This document shows, piece by piece, positions 15,533 through 24,279 of a DNA stretch of 46,953 bases. The number at the start of each line of letters is the position of its first letter. Position 1 is the first letter of the stretch. The notes beneath the pieces are model-generated. The model had not been told where the DNA came from, made no database searches, and was given only the letters and a program-made list of their open reading frames with translations. This DNA comes from Sideroxydans sp. (GTDB lineage: Bacteria; Pseudomonadota; Gammaproteobacteria; Burkholderiales; Gallionellaceae), in assembly GCA_024636935.1 (NCBI GenBank), contig JAGXGC010000025.1, positions 1 through 46,953 of the forward strand, written 5' to 3'. Both the position numbers and the translations under genes were made by a program.

Positions 15533-18500
15533 ATGATCGGTTTGGAAGGTTACTCAATCTCGGAGCATCTTTCCCAAAGTTCGCCTACCGGTATCTACCG
15601 TGGGCTGCGCCTTGCCGACCGCCTGCCGGTGATCATCAAGATATTGGATGTGGAGTTTCCGACCCCGATTCAACTGGCTCATATCCGGCATGAGTTCGAG
15701 TTCGTCCGCGGTCTGACGCATCCCGGCATCATCCGCGTGCATGCCCTCGAAAGGCTGAAGAACTCGCTTGCCATCGTGATGGAGGACTTCGGCGGCAAAC
15801 CTTTGCGCACGCACATCAATGAACGGGCGCTTTCAATTGCTGAAAAGCTGCGTATCGCGCACCGCATCAGTGAGATCCTGGGCGAGATCCACGGCAATGG
15901 GATCGTGCATAAAGACATCAATCCCAACAACATTCTGATCAACCCGGATACCTCCGAGATTAGAGTCATCGATTTTGGAAACGCTTCCCGTATCGGCCAT
16001 GAAGATCCGCAATTGGCTCATCCCGATCGGCTGGAGGGCACGCTGGCGTATATCGCACCCGAACAAACGGGACGCATGAACCGCCCTGTGGATCACCGCA
16101 GTGACTTTTATTCGTTGGGTATCACCTTGTACGAACTGCTGCTTGGGCGTCGCCCATTCGAGGCGCAGGACAGTATGGAGATGGTGCATATGCATATCGC
16201 TTCCGTACCGCCCAGCCTGCATGCCGAAGACATCTCCATCCCCCTCATCGCTTCGCGTATCGTGGATAAGCTGATCGAGAAGAATGCCGAGCACCGCTAT
16301 CAAAGTGCGGCAGGTATTTGCAAAGATATCGAGCTGTGCCTGGATGCCTTGGCAGCGGGCACCAGTGCCGACGATTTTGTGGCAGGTGAACACGACGTGC
16401 TGGACAGATTCTGTCCGCCCGCAAAACTGTATGGACGCGAGGCGGAGATCGGGCAGCTGATGGCCGCTTTCGAACGGGTGTGCAGAGGTCAGTCCGGCAC
16501 TGTGCTGGTGGCCGGATATTCAGGCATCGGCAAGTCTTCACTCATCCAAGAGATACACAAACCGATCTCGCGGCGCAGGGGATTCTTCATCGCGGGCAAG
16601 TTCGATCAATACCGACGCGACATTCCCTACTCGGCGCTGATCCAAGCATTCCAGAATCTGCTGCATCAATTGCTGACCGAGAGTGATGCGCGTATCGCCA
16701 TGTGGCGCGAACGTCTGCGCGCTGCGCTGGGTGAGAATAGCGAGGTCGTCGCAGACGTCCTTCCCGAGTTGCGTCATATATTGGGCGAACAGCCGCCGGT
16801 GCCGCCGTTGGCGCCGCAGGAAGCACAGAACCGTTTCAACTACTTCTTCGTCAGTTTCGTTCAGGTCTTTGCGCAAGCCGAGCATCCGCTGACCTTGTTC
16901 CTGGACGACCTGCAATGGGCAGATCAGCCCTCGCTCAATCTGCTCGAGAAGTTGGCAGTGCACAGAGGCTGCGGACATTTGTTGATCATCGGTGCATATC
17001 GTCAGAACGAAGTCGACGCTACACATCCGATGCGGCTGGCGATGGATCGCATACAGAAGGATGTGCAGATCGAAGAGATCTTGCTGCAGCCGCTGTCAGC
17101 CGGGGTCGTATGTCATATCGTTGCCGATACCTTCGATTGCGACGCCAGCGAAGCGGAGGCATTGGCGGGATTGATCCATCGGGACACGGATGGCAATCCG
17201 TTCTTCATCAATCGTCTGCTGGGCGATCTGCATGACAGTGGCCGCGTGGTCTATGACCGCGCCCAGCATAAATGGGCCTGGGACATGGCCGAGATCGAGC
17301 GTGTCGGCATCGCGGACAATGTACTTGAATTGATGACAGCCAATATCCGCAAGCTCTCCGTTGCCACACAGCAGTTGTTGAACCTCGCCGCCTGCATCGG
17401 CAGCCAGTTCACACTCGCGGTGTTGTCCGTGGTCAGCGGCGAATCGCGTGATGCGATTGCGCAGGGATTTCGTACCGCATTGCAGGAAAGGCTCATCGTC
17501 CCTGTCGGCAATGAATATCGCTTCTTCGGTGACAATGCCATATTGGGCGATGACGATCCGCGGGTGTTCGAGGTTCGCTATCGTTTCCAGCACGACCGAA
17601 TCCAACAAGCTGCCTACGATCTGTCGGATGCCGAAGCGAAGATCGGTATCCATTTCAAGATCGGTGAGCTGCTATTGCAGAGCACGAGCGATGAAGAGCT
17701 GGATGAAAAGATGTTCGATATCGTCAATCACTTCAATCTGGCGGTTGCGCATGCAAGCGATCCCGCGCTGCGCACCCGCTTGGCCGAACTGAATCTTCGT
17801 GCGGCCATTCGAGCGAAGAATGCGATCGCGTATGAACCCGCGCTGAAATACATCCAGTATGCGCAGACTTATTTCGAGTCGCTGCCGCAGCAGAACCAGT
17901 CCTTGCAGTTCCGCTTGTTGGCGGAGCGTGCCGAGTGCGAATATCTGAACGGCGACAGCGCGGCTGCGGAAGCCAGCTATACGCAAGCCCTGGATGCGGC
18001 AGCAAACGATGCCGAGCGCGCGGTAGTGCTCGAAGCCATGATCCATTTCTACACCAATACCGGCGATTTCAAGGTGGCCTACCAGACGGGGCGGCAGGCA
18101 CTCAAACTATTCGGTGTGTCTTTGCCGGCTGGATTCACTCCGCCTTTGTTCGTGGTCGATCTGCTGCGTGCAAAATGGCGTATGCGCGGCAGAAAGATCG
18201 GCGACCTGATCGATCTGCCCCTGTGTCAGGACGAAAGATTGCGCACCGCGATGAGGTTGATCGGTGCTTTGCTCAAGGCCGCATACCAGATCCGTCCGGA
18301 GCTATGCATCGCCAATGCGGTAAAGGCGGTTAATCTCAGCCTGCGATACGGCACCACGGAAGACAATGCCGTGGCCTATGTTGTGTTTGGCGGCATCTTC
18401 ATCGGCGGTGTGTTGGGGCGGCATCAGGATGGCTACGATTTCGGCAAGTTGGCACTCGCCATGAACGCGCGATTCGCCAACCTGAAACAGCGTAGCGAAA

Positions 18501-20632
18501 TAAATTTCGTCTCCGGCTATTTCACCGACCACTGGCTGAACCCCGCGCAGCACACCGAGCAGTATTACCGTGCAGCGTATGAGAGCGGACTGCAAACCGG
18601 TGACTTCTTCCACCTGTCTTGTGCCGCCTGCACACTGGTCGAAAGCCAGTTCATTCGCGGCGTGGCGCTGCCGGAGGTGATGAAGTCCGGTAGCGACTAT
18701 CTGGCGTTCATGGAAAACATCGATAGTCAGGAGGCCGCCGGTGCCATCACCGCGACATTGCGCGCCGCCATGAACCTGCAGGGCGCGACAGAAGGAGCTG
18801 AATCATTCGGCGATGCGGAGTTCGACGAGGCCGGATTCGTGGCGCGTATCCAAGGCTTCACTTCTTTGCACTTCGCGCACTTCTATTTCGTCAACAAGAT
18901 GCAGACGCTCTACTTGTGGCGCAAGCCCGAAGCGGCATTGGAAGTCGCGCAGGCATCCGAGAGATATCTCAAGTATTCGATCTCCATGCTGCATACGGTG
19001 GAGCATCACTTTCAGTATGCGCTGATCTTGTGTGCGGTCTACGAACTGCGGCGGGAAAGAAAGTACCTGAACCGTGCACGCGGCCTACTGAAGAAGTTCG
19101 AGGGATGGGCGCGACTCAATCCGGCCAACTTCGAGCACAAGATGTTGCTCATCCGCGCCGAGATCGCGCGCCTGAGCGGCGGCTCATGGGAAGTGGCCGA
19201 GATGTACACGCGCGCCATCAGTTCCGCCGACGCGCATGGCTATATGCAGAACAAAGCGCTGGCCAACGAACTTGCCGGTCGCTTCTTCAACGCAAAGAAC
19301 ATCGAAGCATCCGCACGCAGCCATCTGAGTGAGGCGTATTACGGCTATCAGCTATGGGGCGCGACAGGCATCGCCGAGCGATTGGCGCAGGAGTTCCCGT
19401 TCGTCGCCACGCGGCACACACATGAGACTTTGTCAGGCAGCGCGATGGCTGGGCGCTCCGATCACAGATCATCCAAACCGTCCGCATCGAGCGAACGTTC
19501 CGAATTGCGCGACACGACCTCAAGTTCCCGCAAGCGCTCAGGTTTGGATATGGAGACCGTCATCAAATCTACGCAAGCGATCTCAGGCGAGATAAAGCTG
19601 GTGACGCTGTTGCAGAAATTGATGAAGATCATGATCGAGAACGCCGGTGCGGAGAAAGGCAGTTTCATTCGAGTATCTCAGGGGCGATTGTGTGTCGAAG
19701 CGGAAGGCTCCGTACATCAGGAGCAAGTGGATATCCTCGGCGGCGTACCGCTAGACAGCGCGAAACTACCCGTCTCCATCGTGCAATATGTCGCCCGCCT
19801 TGGCGAAAGCGTGCTGCTCAACGATGCCGGATCGGACGCGCGTTTCTGGGATGATCCTTACATCGCCCAAGTCAGACCAAAATCACTGTTGTGCACGCCG
19901 ATCATGCATCAGGGTCAAGTGATCGGCGTGGTACTGCTGGAGAACAATCTGACCGGCGGTGCTTTCACAGCGGCGCGGATCGAACTGTTGCAGATGCTCT
20001 CCGCGCAAGCCGCCATCTCTATCGAAAACTCCCAGCTCTATGCCGATCTGGAACAACGTGTGCAGGAACGCACGCTTGCGCTTTCGCAAACCACAGAAGA
20101 ACTGCAGCACGCCAATCAAGAACTGGAGAAACTCTCCTATACAGACGCCCTGACCCAAGTGGCTAACAAACGACACTTTCAGAAAGTGCTGGCAGAAGAA
20201 TGGAGCCGTGCCGAGCGAACAGGTAACGCCCTGACCATCATGCTGATTGATATCGACTGCTTCAAACTCTACAACGACAACTACGGACACATCGAAGGCG
20301 ACCGCTGTCTGCAGGAAGTCGCCGGAGCACTGAGCAATACGATATGCCGGAGTGGCGATCTGGTGGCACGTTTCGGCGGAGAAGAATTCATCGTGCTATT
20401 GCCGCATACAAGCCTTGATGAAGCGCGAACGGTCGCAGCGCGACTGGTCAACAGCGTGCGCGAACTGGCCATTCCGCACCAAGCCTCGCTGGCAGGAAAC
20501 GAAGTCAGCATCAGCTTGGGCTTGGCACAAGCTGTTCCGCAGCGGGGCGACGATGCGATCGAACTGATCGAGGCCGCAGACCAAGCGCTGTACAAGGCAA
20601 AGGAAAGCGGACGTAACCGTTATCACGAGTGA
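15533..20632 (+). CDS. Ser/Thr kinase - AAA ATPase - GAF - GGDEF giant signalling protein
   Basis: A 1699-residue cytoplasmic protein. Domains: a Ser/Thr protein kinase (1-265) with VHKDINPNN near residue 125 and VIDFGNA near 146; a large signalling ATPase with GYSGIGKSSL near 326 and LTLFLDDLQWAD; a long helical TPR-like region (about 750-1300); a GAF domain (about 1340-1500); a short coiled coil (DLEQRVQERTLALSQTTEEL); and a GGDEF domain with FGGEEF near 1613 that should be active. Relatives usually end in a histidine kinase; here the output is a diguanylate cyclase. The start at 15533 is chosen from AAGGGGAG five bases upstream. The stimulus is unknown. Confidence 0.88.
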   Translation: MIGLEGYSISEHLSQSSPTGIYRGLRLADRLPVIIKILDVEFPTPIQLAHIRHEFEFVRGLTHPGIIRVHALERLKNSLAIVMEDFGGKPLRTHINERALSIAEKLRIAHRISEILGEIHGNGIVHKDINPNNILINPDTSEIRVIDFGNASRIGHEDPQLAHPDRLEGTLAYIAPEQTGRMNRPVDHRSDFYSLGITLYELLLGRRPFEAQDSMEMVHMHIASVPPSLHAEDISIPLIASRIVDKLIEKNAEHRYQSAAGICKDIELCLDALAAGTSADDFVAGEHDVLDRFCPPAKLYGREAEIGQLMAAFERVCRGQSGTVLVAGYSGIGKSSLIQEIHKPISRRRGFFIAGKFDQYRRDIPYSALIQAFQNLLHQLLTESDARIAMWRERLRAALGENSEVVADVLPELRHILGEQPPVPPLAPQEAQNRFNYFFVSFVQVFAQAEHPLTLFLDDLQWADQPSLNLLEKLAVHRGCGHLLIIGAYRQNEVDATHPMRLAMDRIQKDVQIEEILLQPLSAGVVCHIVADTFDCDASEAEALAGLIHRDTDGNPFFINRLLGDLHDSGRVVYDRAQHKWAWDMAEIERVGIADNVLELMTANIRKLSVATQQLLNLAACIGSQFTLAVLSVVSGESRDAIAQGFRTALQERLIVPVGNEYRFFGDNAILGDDDPRVFEVRYRFQHDRIQQAAYDLSDAEAKIGIHFKIGELLLQSTSDEELDEKMFDIVNHFNLAVAHASDPALRTRLAELNLRAAIRAKNAIAYEPALKYIQYAQTYFESLPQQNQSLQFRLLAERAECEYLNGDSAAAEASYTQALDAAANDAERAVVLEAMIHFYTNTGDFKVAYQTGRQALKLFGVSLPAGFTPPLFVVDLLRAKWRMRGRKIGDLIDLPLCQDERLRTAMRLIGALLKAAYQIRPELCIANAVKAVNLSLRYGTTEDNAVAYVVFGGIFIGGVLGRHQDGYDFGKLALAMNARFANLKQRSEINFVSGYFTDHWLNPAQHTEQYYRAAYESGLQTGDFFHLSCAACTLVESQFIRGVALPEVMKSGSDYLAFMENIDSQEAAGAITATLRAAMNLQGATEGAESFGDAEFDEAGFVARIQGFTSLHFAHFYFVNKMQTLYLWRKPEAALEVAQASERYLKYSISMLHTVEHHFQYALILCAVYELRRERKYLNRARGLLKKFEGWARLNPANFEHKMLLIRAEIARLSGGSWEVAEMYTRAISSADAHGYMQNKALANELAGRFFNAKNIEASARSHLSEAYYGYQLWGATGIAERLAQEFPFVATRHTHETLSGSAMAGRSDHRSSKPSASSERSELRDTTSSSRKRSGLDMETVIKSTQAISGEIKLVTLLQKLMKIMIENAGAEKGSFIRVSQGRLCVEAEGSVHQEQVDILGGVPLDSAKLPVSIVQYVARLGESVLLNDAGSDARFWDDPYIAQVRPKSLLCTPIMHQGQVIGVVLLENNLTGGAFTAARIELLQMLSAQAAISIENSQLYADLEQRVQERTLALSQTTEELQHANQELEKLSYTDALTQVANKRHFQKVLAEEWSRAERTGNALTIMLIDIDCFKLYNDNYGHIEGDRCLQEVAGALSNTICRSGDLVARFGGEEFIVLLPHTSLDEARTVAARLVNSVRELAIPHQASLAGNEVSISLGLAQAVPQRGDDAIELIEAADQALYKAKESGRNRYHE

Positions 20633-20940
20633 CGGTCGGCGTTCTCCTTTCCTATTCTGCCTATCTAACCACCACTCCCGCTGGAACGTAGGTAAACCCA
20701 GAACGTGTGCCCTATGCGCCGCCGTGGGTGACACCCCCTCCACATATGCACCGTTGCAGTGCGCTATCTCCTAAGGGATTGCGCACTTCTCATACTTTTC
20801 ATATCTGGCATCGAAATTGCATTGCACAGGGTGAGCGCATGTAGTCATGCGTCGCTGTAGTGAAGATGTAGGAAATGATTCACGGGCGCGCAACACATTG
20901 CCGCTACTGTGGAATAGATACGAATCTAAAGGAGAATGAC
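20633..20940. other. intergenic region after the kinase-GGDEF gene
   Basis: About 308 bases. A hairpin with 7-base arms at 20759-20765 and 20782-20788 (AGTGCGC / GCGCACT), followed by a pyrimidine-rich stretch, may end the kinase transcript. The rest should hold the promoter of the small membrane protein gene, which I cannot place; I found no sigma-54 site. Confidence 0.45.
20759..20802 (+). terminator. possible terminator
   Basis: AGTGCGC / GCGCACT arms with a partly pairing interior (ATCTCC/GGGAT), then TTCTCATACTTTTC. The T run is broken, so this is only a candidate. Confidence 0.4.
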
Positions 20941-21123
20941 ATGGTTGAATTTTGGACATTAATGGCAGGCATCGCAGTTGGCATACTGATCTTGATGGTC
21001 GGCATCATCATCGACCGCGACCCCGAGCAAAGCGTAGGTGACGCGATCACCGAAGGTTCACGCTGGGGCGCGTGGTTCATGGTGGTGTTCGGGAGCCAAG
21101 CGTTGGTGTTGAATGGGTTGTAA
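20941..21123 (+). CDS. 60-residue two-helix membrane protein (copy 2)
   Basis: A 60-residue protein with hydrophobic segments at about residues 4-24 and 43-59 and the charged stretch DRDPEQSVGDAITEGSR between. It has AAGGAG eight bases before the ATG. It is the same length as, and aligns without gaps to, the protein at 12990-13172 (20 identical positions of 60), so the two are paralogues. The conserved features are an ILM-x-GI helix end, an R in the loop, TE, WG and two phenylalanines. Family unknown. It is a lone gene between the kinase-GGDEF gene and a convergent PagL-like gene. Confidence 0.75.
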   Translation: MVEFWTLMAGIAVGILILMVGIIIDRDPEQSVGDAITEGSRWGAWFMVVFGSQALVLNGL

Positions 21124-21201
21124 GTAGTAGAGGATATAAAGAACCACGAACATCTCCAGGCCGGGGCTGCCAGCCTATCCCCTGTTGTGTAGATTTTGGC
21201 G

Positions 21202-21789
21202 TCAGAAACGATAGAGAAGCTCGACCATGTGCATGTCTGCACCGATGGTGCCGGGGGCATAGAAGCCGGCATCCGAGTAGTGCATGAATCTGTAAGCGGC
21301 TGCGAAATGTTGGTACAGAGGGACTTCGATACCCAAAGTCAAAGCGAACTGGATGGGGCCGCCAAAATCTTGTAGCTCGAAGCGATGTCTGCTGAGCCAT
21401 GCCAGCCCCAGCCCTGTGTCGATCAGAAAGCTCCCATTCTGCTTGCCGAGGGCAATCGTAGGGATTGCGACAGCGACCAGCGCGGTTTTGTTCTGGCCTC
21501 TGAGTACGCCAACGTGTGTCACCAGTCTTGTACTTGCCCCCCAGCCTGACTGGAACTGGCGCTCCCATGGCAACTTAAAGTTCGCCACAACATCGTATTC
21601 ATGGAACGATTCCGGCTGCAACGCGCCGATCACGTGACTTTTTTCACCGATCTGCAATCGGAATCCAGCACTCTGTAATGCCCAGTCCGCAGCATGGCAG
21701 TGCCGAGGTGTAAACAAGCTCATCGCTGCAAGCGCCGCTGCAAACCAAACCACCGTGGGCATCCTTATGTTTGGGCAATTGATGATCAT
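21202..21789 (-). CDS. lipid A 3-O-deacylase (PagL-like) outer-membrane protein
   Basis: A 195-residue protein with a signal peptide (hydrophobic VVWFAAALAAMSLF, cleavage likely after CHA near 33), then beta-strand-like alternation, ending in a terminal phenylalanine as in outer-membrane barrels. The motif YRFMHYSDAGFYAPGTIGAD matches the catalytic His-Ser region of PagL, which removes an acyl chain from lipid A; the usual asparagine after HYS is aspartate here. Two in-frame ATGs are possible (21789 and 21762). Function is inferred from the motif. Confidence 0.75.
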   Translation of the reverse strand: MIINCPNIRMPTVVWFAAALAAMSLFTPRHCHAADWALQSAGFRLQIGEKSHVIGALQPESFHEYDVVANFKLPWERQFQSGWGASTRLVTHVGVLRGQNKTALVAVAIPTIALGKQNGSFLIDTGLGLAWLSRHRFELQDFGGPIQFALTLGIEVPLYQHFAAAYRFMHYSDAGFYAPGTIGADMHMVELLYRF

Positions 21790-21908
21790 ATGTATTTTTT
21801 GCGTCGCTGAGCGGGTGCGGTTTTAGTTTCTAGCCTGATACGCCGGTCATATTTTATGAATCGCCTTGCATGGCGCTACGATGGCATGCTCGGAATCGGC
21901 TCGGGATT

Positions 21909-22520
21909 TTAGAATTTTCCAACCCAAGTTCGTACTCCCTGCATGATCATGTCGACCGCTATGGTGCCCACATACAGCGCGGTAATTCGGCCGGCAATTT
22001 CAATATATCTTTTGATAAGGGGTTCGCTGTGCGGACGCACATGGTCATGCAAAGACTTGAGTGCGAGCATGATCGCAATCGAGATAGCAACCGCGACGAT
22101 GATGGCACCGCATGCCTGCCAAACCTCATGGCGCTTGCCGATGACCACACTGGCGCTGATCGTGCCGGGGCCGATCAGCACTGGCATGGCAATCGCGCCG
22201 GCCAGATGCTTCGAGTCGCCTCGCAGGATCTCGATCGCGGTCGGGCCGCGGAACACGAACTGCAATCCAATCAGTACAAACACCAAGCCGCCGAAAATCT
22301 GGAACGAAGCGAACTCTGCCTGCACGATCCCGGAGAAAATAAAATCACCGACAACTGCAAAACTGCAGAACACTGCCGCAGCAATCATTCCGCCATGAAT
22401 CAGCACTTTTGAGAAACTTTTATGATCCAGCTTCTCCACCATATCAACGAGATAAACGATGACAAGAAACGGGTTGAGCAGAACCAGCAGCAGCACTGCG
22501 GATTGAATGAGATCGGTCAT
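21909..22520 (-). CDS. MarC family inner-membrane protein
   Basis: A 203-residue protein with six hydrophobic segments, a MarC/UPF0056 protein. The family signature is seen as AIAMPVLIGPGTISASVV and the N-terminal LLVLLNPFLVIVYLVDM. Function of the family is unsettled; a role in multiple antibiotic resistance has been withdrawn for E. coli MarC. The gene is alone in its direction, with no clear ribosome site. Confidence 0.85.
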   Translation of the reverse strand: MTDLIQSAVLLLVLLNPFLVIVYLVDMVEKLDHKSFSKVLIHGGMIAAAVFCSFAVVGDFIFSGIVQAEFASFQIFGGLVFVLIGLQFVFRGPTAIEILRGDSKHLAGAIAMPVLIGPGTISASVVIGKRHEVWQACGAIIVAVAISIAIMLALKSLHDHVRPHSEPLIKRYIEIAGRITALYVGTIAVDMIMQGVRTWVGKF

Positions 22521-22850
22521 AAATTTCTACCTGATTTTATCTGAATGCTAAAAACTCTTGAGATGCACAAACAGTCACTAGATGGGGGCGTTCGGCTGCA
22601 ACTCGTAAGCGCCTTAAGTGTTGCGAACTTCAGCTCCAAGCAAATGATGCTGAGTAATTTTTGGTAAGCCATGACGTGTTGAACATGGCACAAGTAATCG
22701 ATAAAGGAGGCGTGTTATTTCACTCACCACGAACCGTATCCGCTCAGCTTCATTGCGTCAACGATTTAGACGGATAAATATTTTCCTAATCCATGCATCC
22801 TATGTGCTCAGTGCATTGCAGGTTTCTAAGTAATGAGCCGTATTGTCACA
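22521..22850. other. intergenic region
   Basis: About 330 bases with lower GC than the surroundings. An AAAGGAGG near 22705 followed by a GTG could open a 21-codon frame, but nothing else supports it. I see no terminator, repeat or RNA gene here. Confidence 0.4.
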
Positions 22851-23177
22851 TCATGCTTGCCACACGCCAAACCCAGCACTGCGCAGATCGATACCGATCT
22901 CCACCTCTTGTTCGCAGGCATCGTCGTAATTCATCGGGTTGAATCCTTCATACAGGTCGGGCAGCAAGTGCAGTCCGTATTCTTTGGCGTAGCGGTTGGA
23001 TTGGATGCCTGCCTTGTGTTTGTCGAAACGGACGTCGGGATCGAGCCCGGTCATCCCGACGTAGACGCAGGGCTTGCCGAGGACGTAATCCGGATTGCAC
23101 TTCTTGAATTTGGCTTCGTAGAGTACGTCTTTGGAGAGTTCGATCACGTAGACGTTGTAATGTTTGCGGCGGGCCAT
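22851..23177 (-). CDS. GIY-YIG nuclease-like protein
   Basis: A 108-residue single-domain protein. YNVYVIEL followed by PCVYVGMTGLDPDVRFDKHKAG resembles the GIY-YIG nuclease core (two strands, then G-x-T and an R...H helix), and a late glutamate in EVEIGIDLRS could be the metal ligand. The spacing between the two tyrosine strands is longer than in UvrC or SLX1 because of an insert (LSKDVLYEAKFKKCNPDYV). Function is unknown; it lacks partner domains. Assignment is by motif only. Confidence 0.6.
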   Translation of the reverse strand: MARRKHYNVYVIELSKDVLYEAKFKKCNPDYVLGKPCVYVGMTGLDPDVRFDKHKAGIQSNRYAKEYGLHLLPDLYEGFNPMNYDDACEQEVEIGIDLRSAGFGVWQA

Positions 23178-23235
23178 GGGGTTGGAATGTAGCGAAGTTT
23201 TAGCGATTTGAACATGCGGGTTGCGACAGCAGAGG

Positions 23236-24162
23236 CTATATAGCAGCAGTGTCCTGCTTGGTCGGCGGTGTTTGGTTCAGCGAGACATCCAGTGTGCCGG
23301 AGCGGATATGCAGGTCGCGTTGCGGGAAAGGGATCTCGATGCCGCGTTTTTTCAGTTCATCGTCGATGGCCCACAGGTACTGCGCCTGTGTCTTGCCCGG
23401 TGTGACGAGAAGTTCCGGTCCTGCCCATACCACCAATTCGAAATCCAGACTGCTGTCGCCGAACTTCACCAGCCATGCCTCAGGTTCGCGTCCGGCTGTG
23501 TGTTCTGTGCCGGGGACGCTGGAAGCGGCCGCGATGGCGGCTTCTCTCACCAGTTCTTTGTCGCTGCCGTAGGCGACACTGAACGGCACATGCAATCTGC
23601 GCAGGCGTTCGCCCAAGGTCCAGTTGATCACGCGGCCACTGATGAATTCCGAGTTGGGTACGATGACGTCAATCAGGTCAGTGGTGGTGACGCGGGTATA
23701 GCGCAGATTGATCTCGGTCACTTTGCCCATCACGCCTGACTGCAGGTCGACGAAGTCACCGACTTTGATGATCTTCTCGATGAGGATGACGATGCCAGAT
23801 ACGAAATTGCTGATGATGTTCTGCAGACCGAAACCAAGACCTACGCCGATAGCGCCGCCGATGAGCGCGAAGCTGGACATGCTGAAGCCCAGATAATTCA
23901 AGCCCAATACCATGCCGATGATCCAGATGATATAGCGGCTGATGCGGCTTAGCGCGTACCAGCCCGGCGTGAACTCGCGGCCCTGATTGCGTCCTATCCT
24001 GGCGAGGGTGCGTTCAAATGCATTGCCGATGCGCCAAACAACGAACAAGATCAGGAACAATCCCAATACGCGGAACAGATTGATCGGTGTATCGGCGATA
24101 GAGAACCAAGGCATTAACGCCACTTCTTCTAGCTTCCGGTAGATCATCAGAACAGTATCCAT
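23236..24162 (-). CDS. MscS-type mechanosensitive channel
   Basis: A 308-residue small-conductance mechanosensitive channel that releases solutes on osmotic downshock. Three membrane helices are seen in the first 130 residues, and the pore-lining helix carries the family pattern IGVGLGFGLQNIISNFVSG, followed by the beta domain GDFVDLQSGVMGKVTEINLR and IVPNSEFISGRVINWT. A GGGAGA ribosome site seven bases before the ATG supports the start. It stands alone and is divergent from the P-type ATPase gene. Confidence 0.92.
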   Translation of the reverse strand: MDTVLMIYRKLEEVALMPWFSIADTPINLFRVLGLFLILFVVWRIGNAFERTLARIGRNQGREFTPGWYALSRISRYIIWIIGMVLGLNYLGFSMSSFALIGGAIGVGLGFGLQNIISNFVSGIVILIEKIIKVGDFVDLQSGVMGKVTEINLRYTRVTTTDLIDVIVPNSEFISGRVINWTLGERLRRLHVPFSVAYGSDKELVREAAIAAASSVPGTEHTAGREPEAWLVKFGDSSLDFELVVWAGPELLVTPGKTQAQYLWAIDDELKKRGIEIPFPQRDLHIRSGTLDVSLNQTPPTKQDTAAI

Positions 24163-24279
24163 GAATCATTCTCCCACTACGCTCGATTGAGGTTCATCCT
24201 ATACACCCATTTGGCAAAATTATCTGTCCCCTGCGGCGCTTCTGCGTAATGTCGATCAGAATTAGACTAGAGGTACTCT

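Noticed and set aside
22705..22775. 21-codon frame after AAAGGAGG in the MarC upstream gap
   Set aside because: A good ribosome-site match alone; the peptide is short, not hydrophobic and has no terminator or partner.
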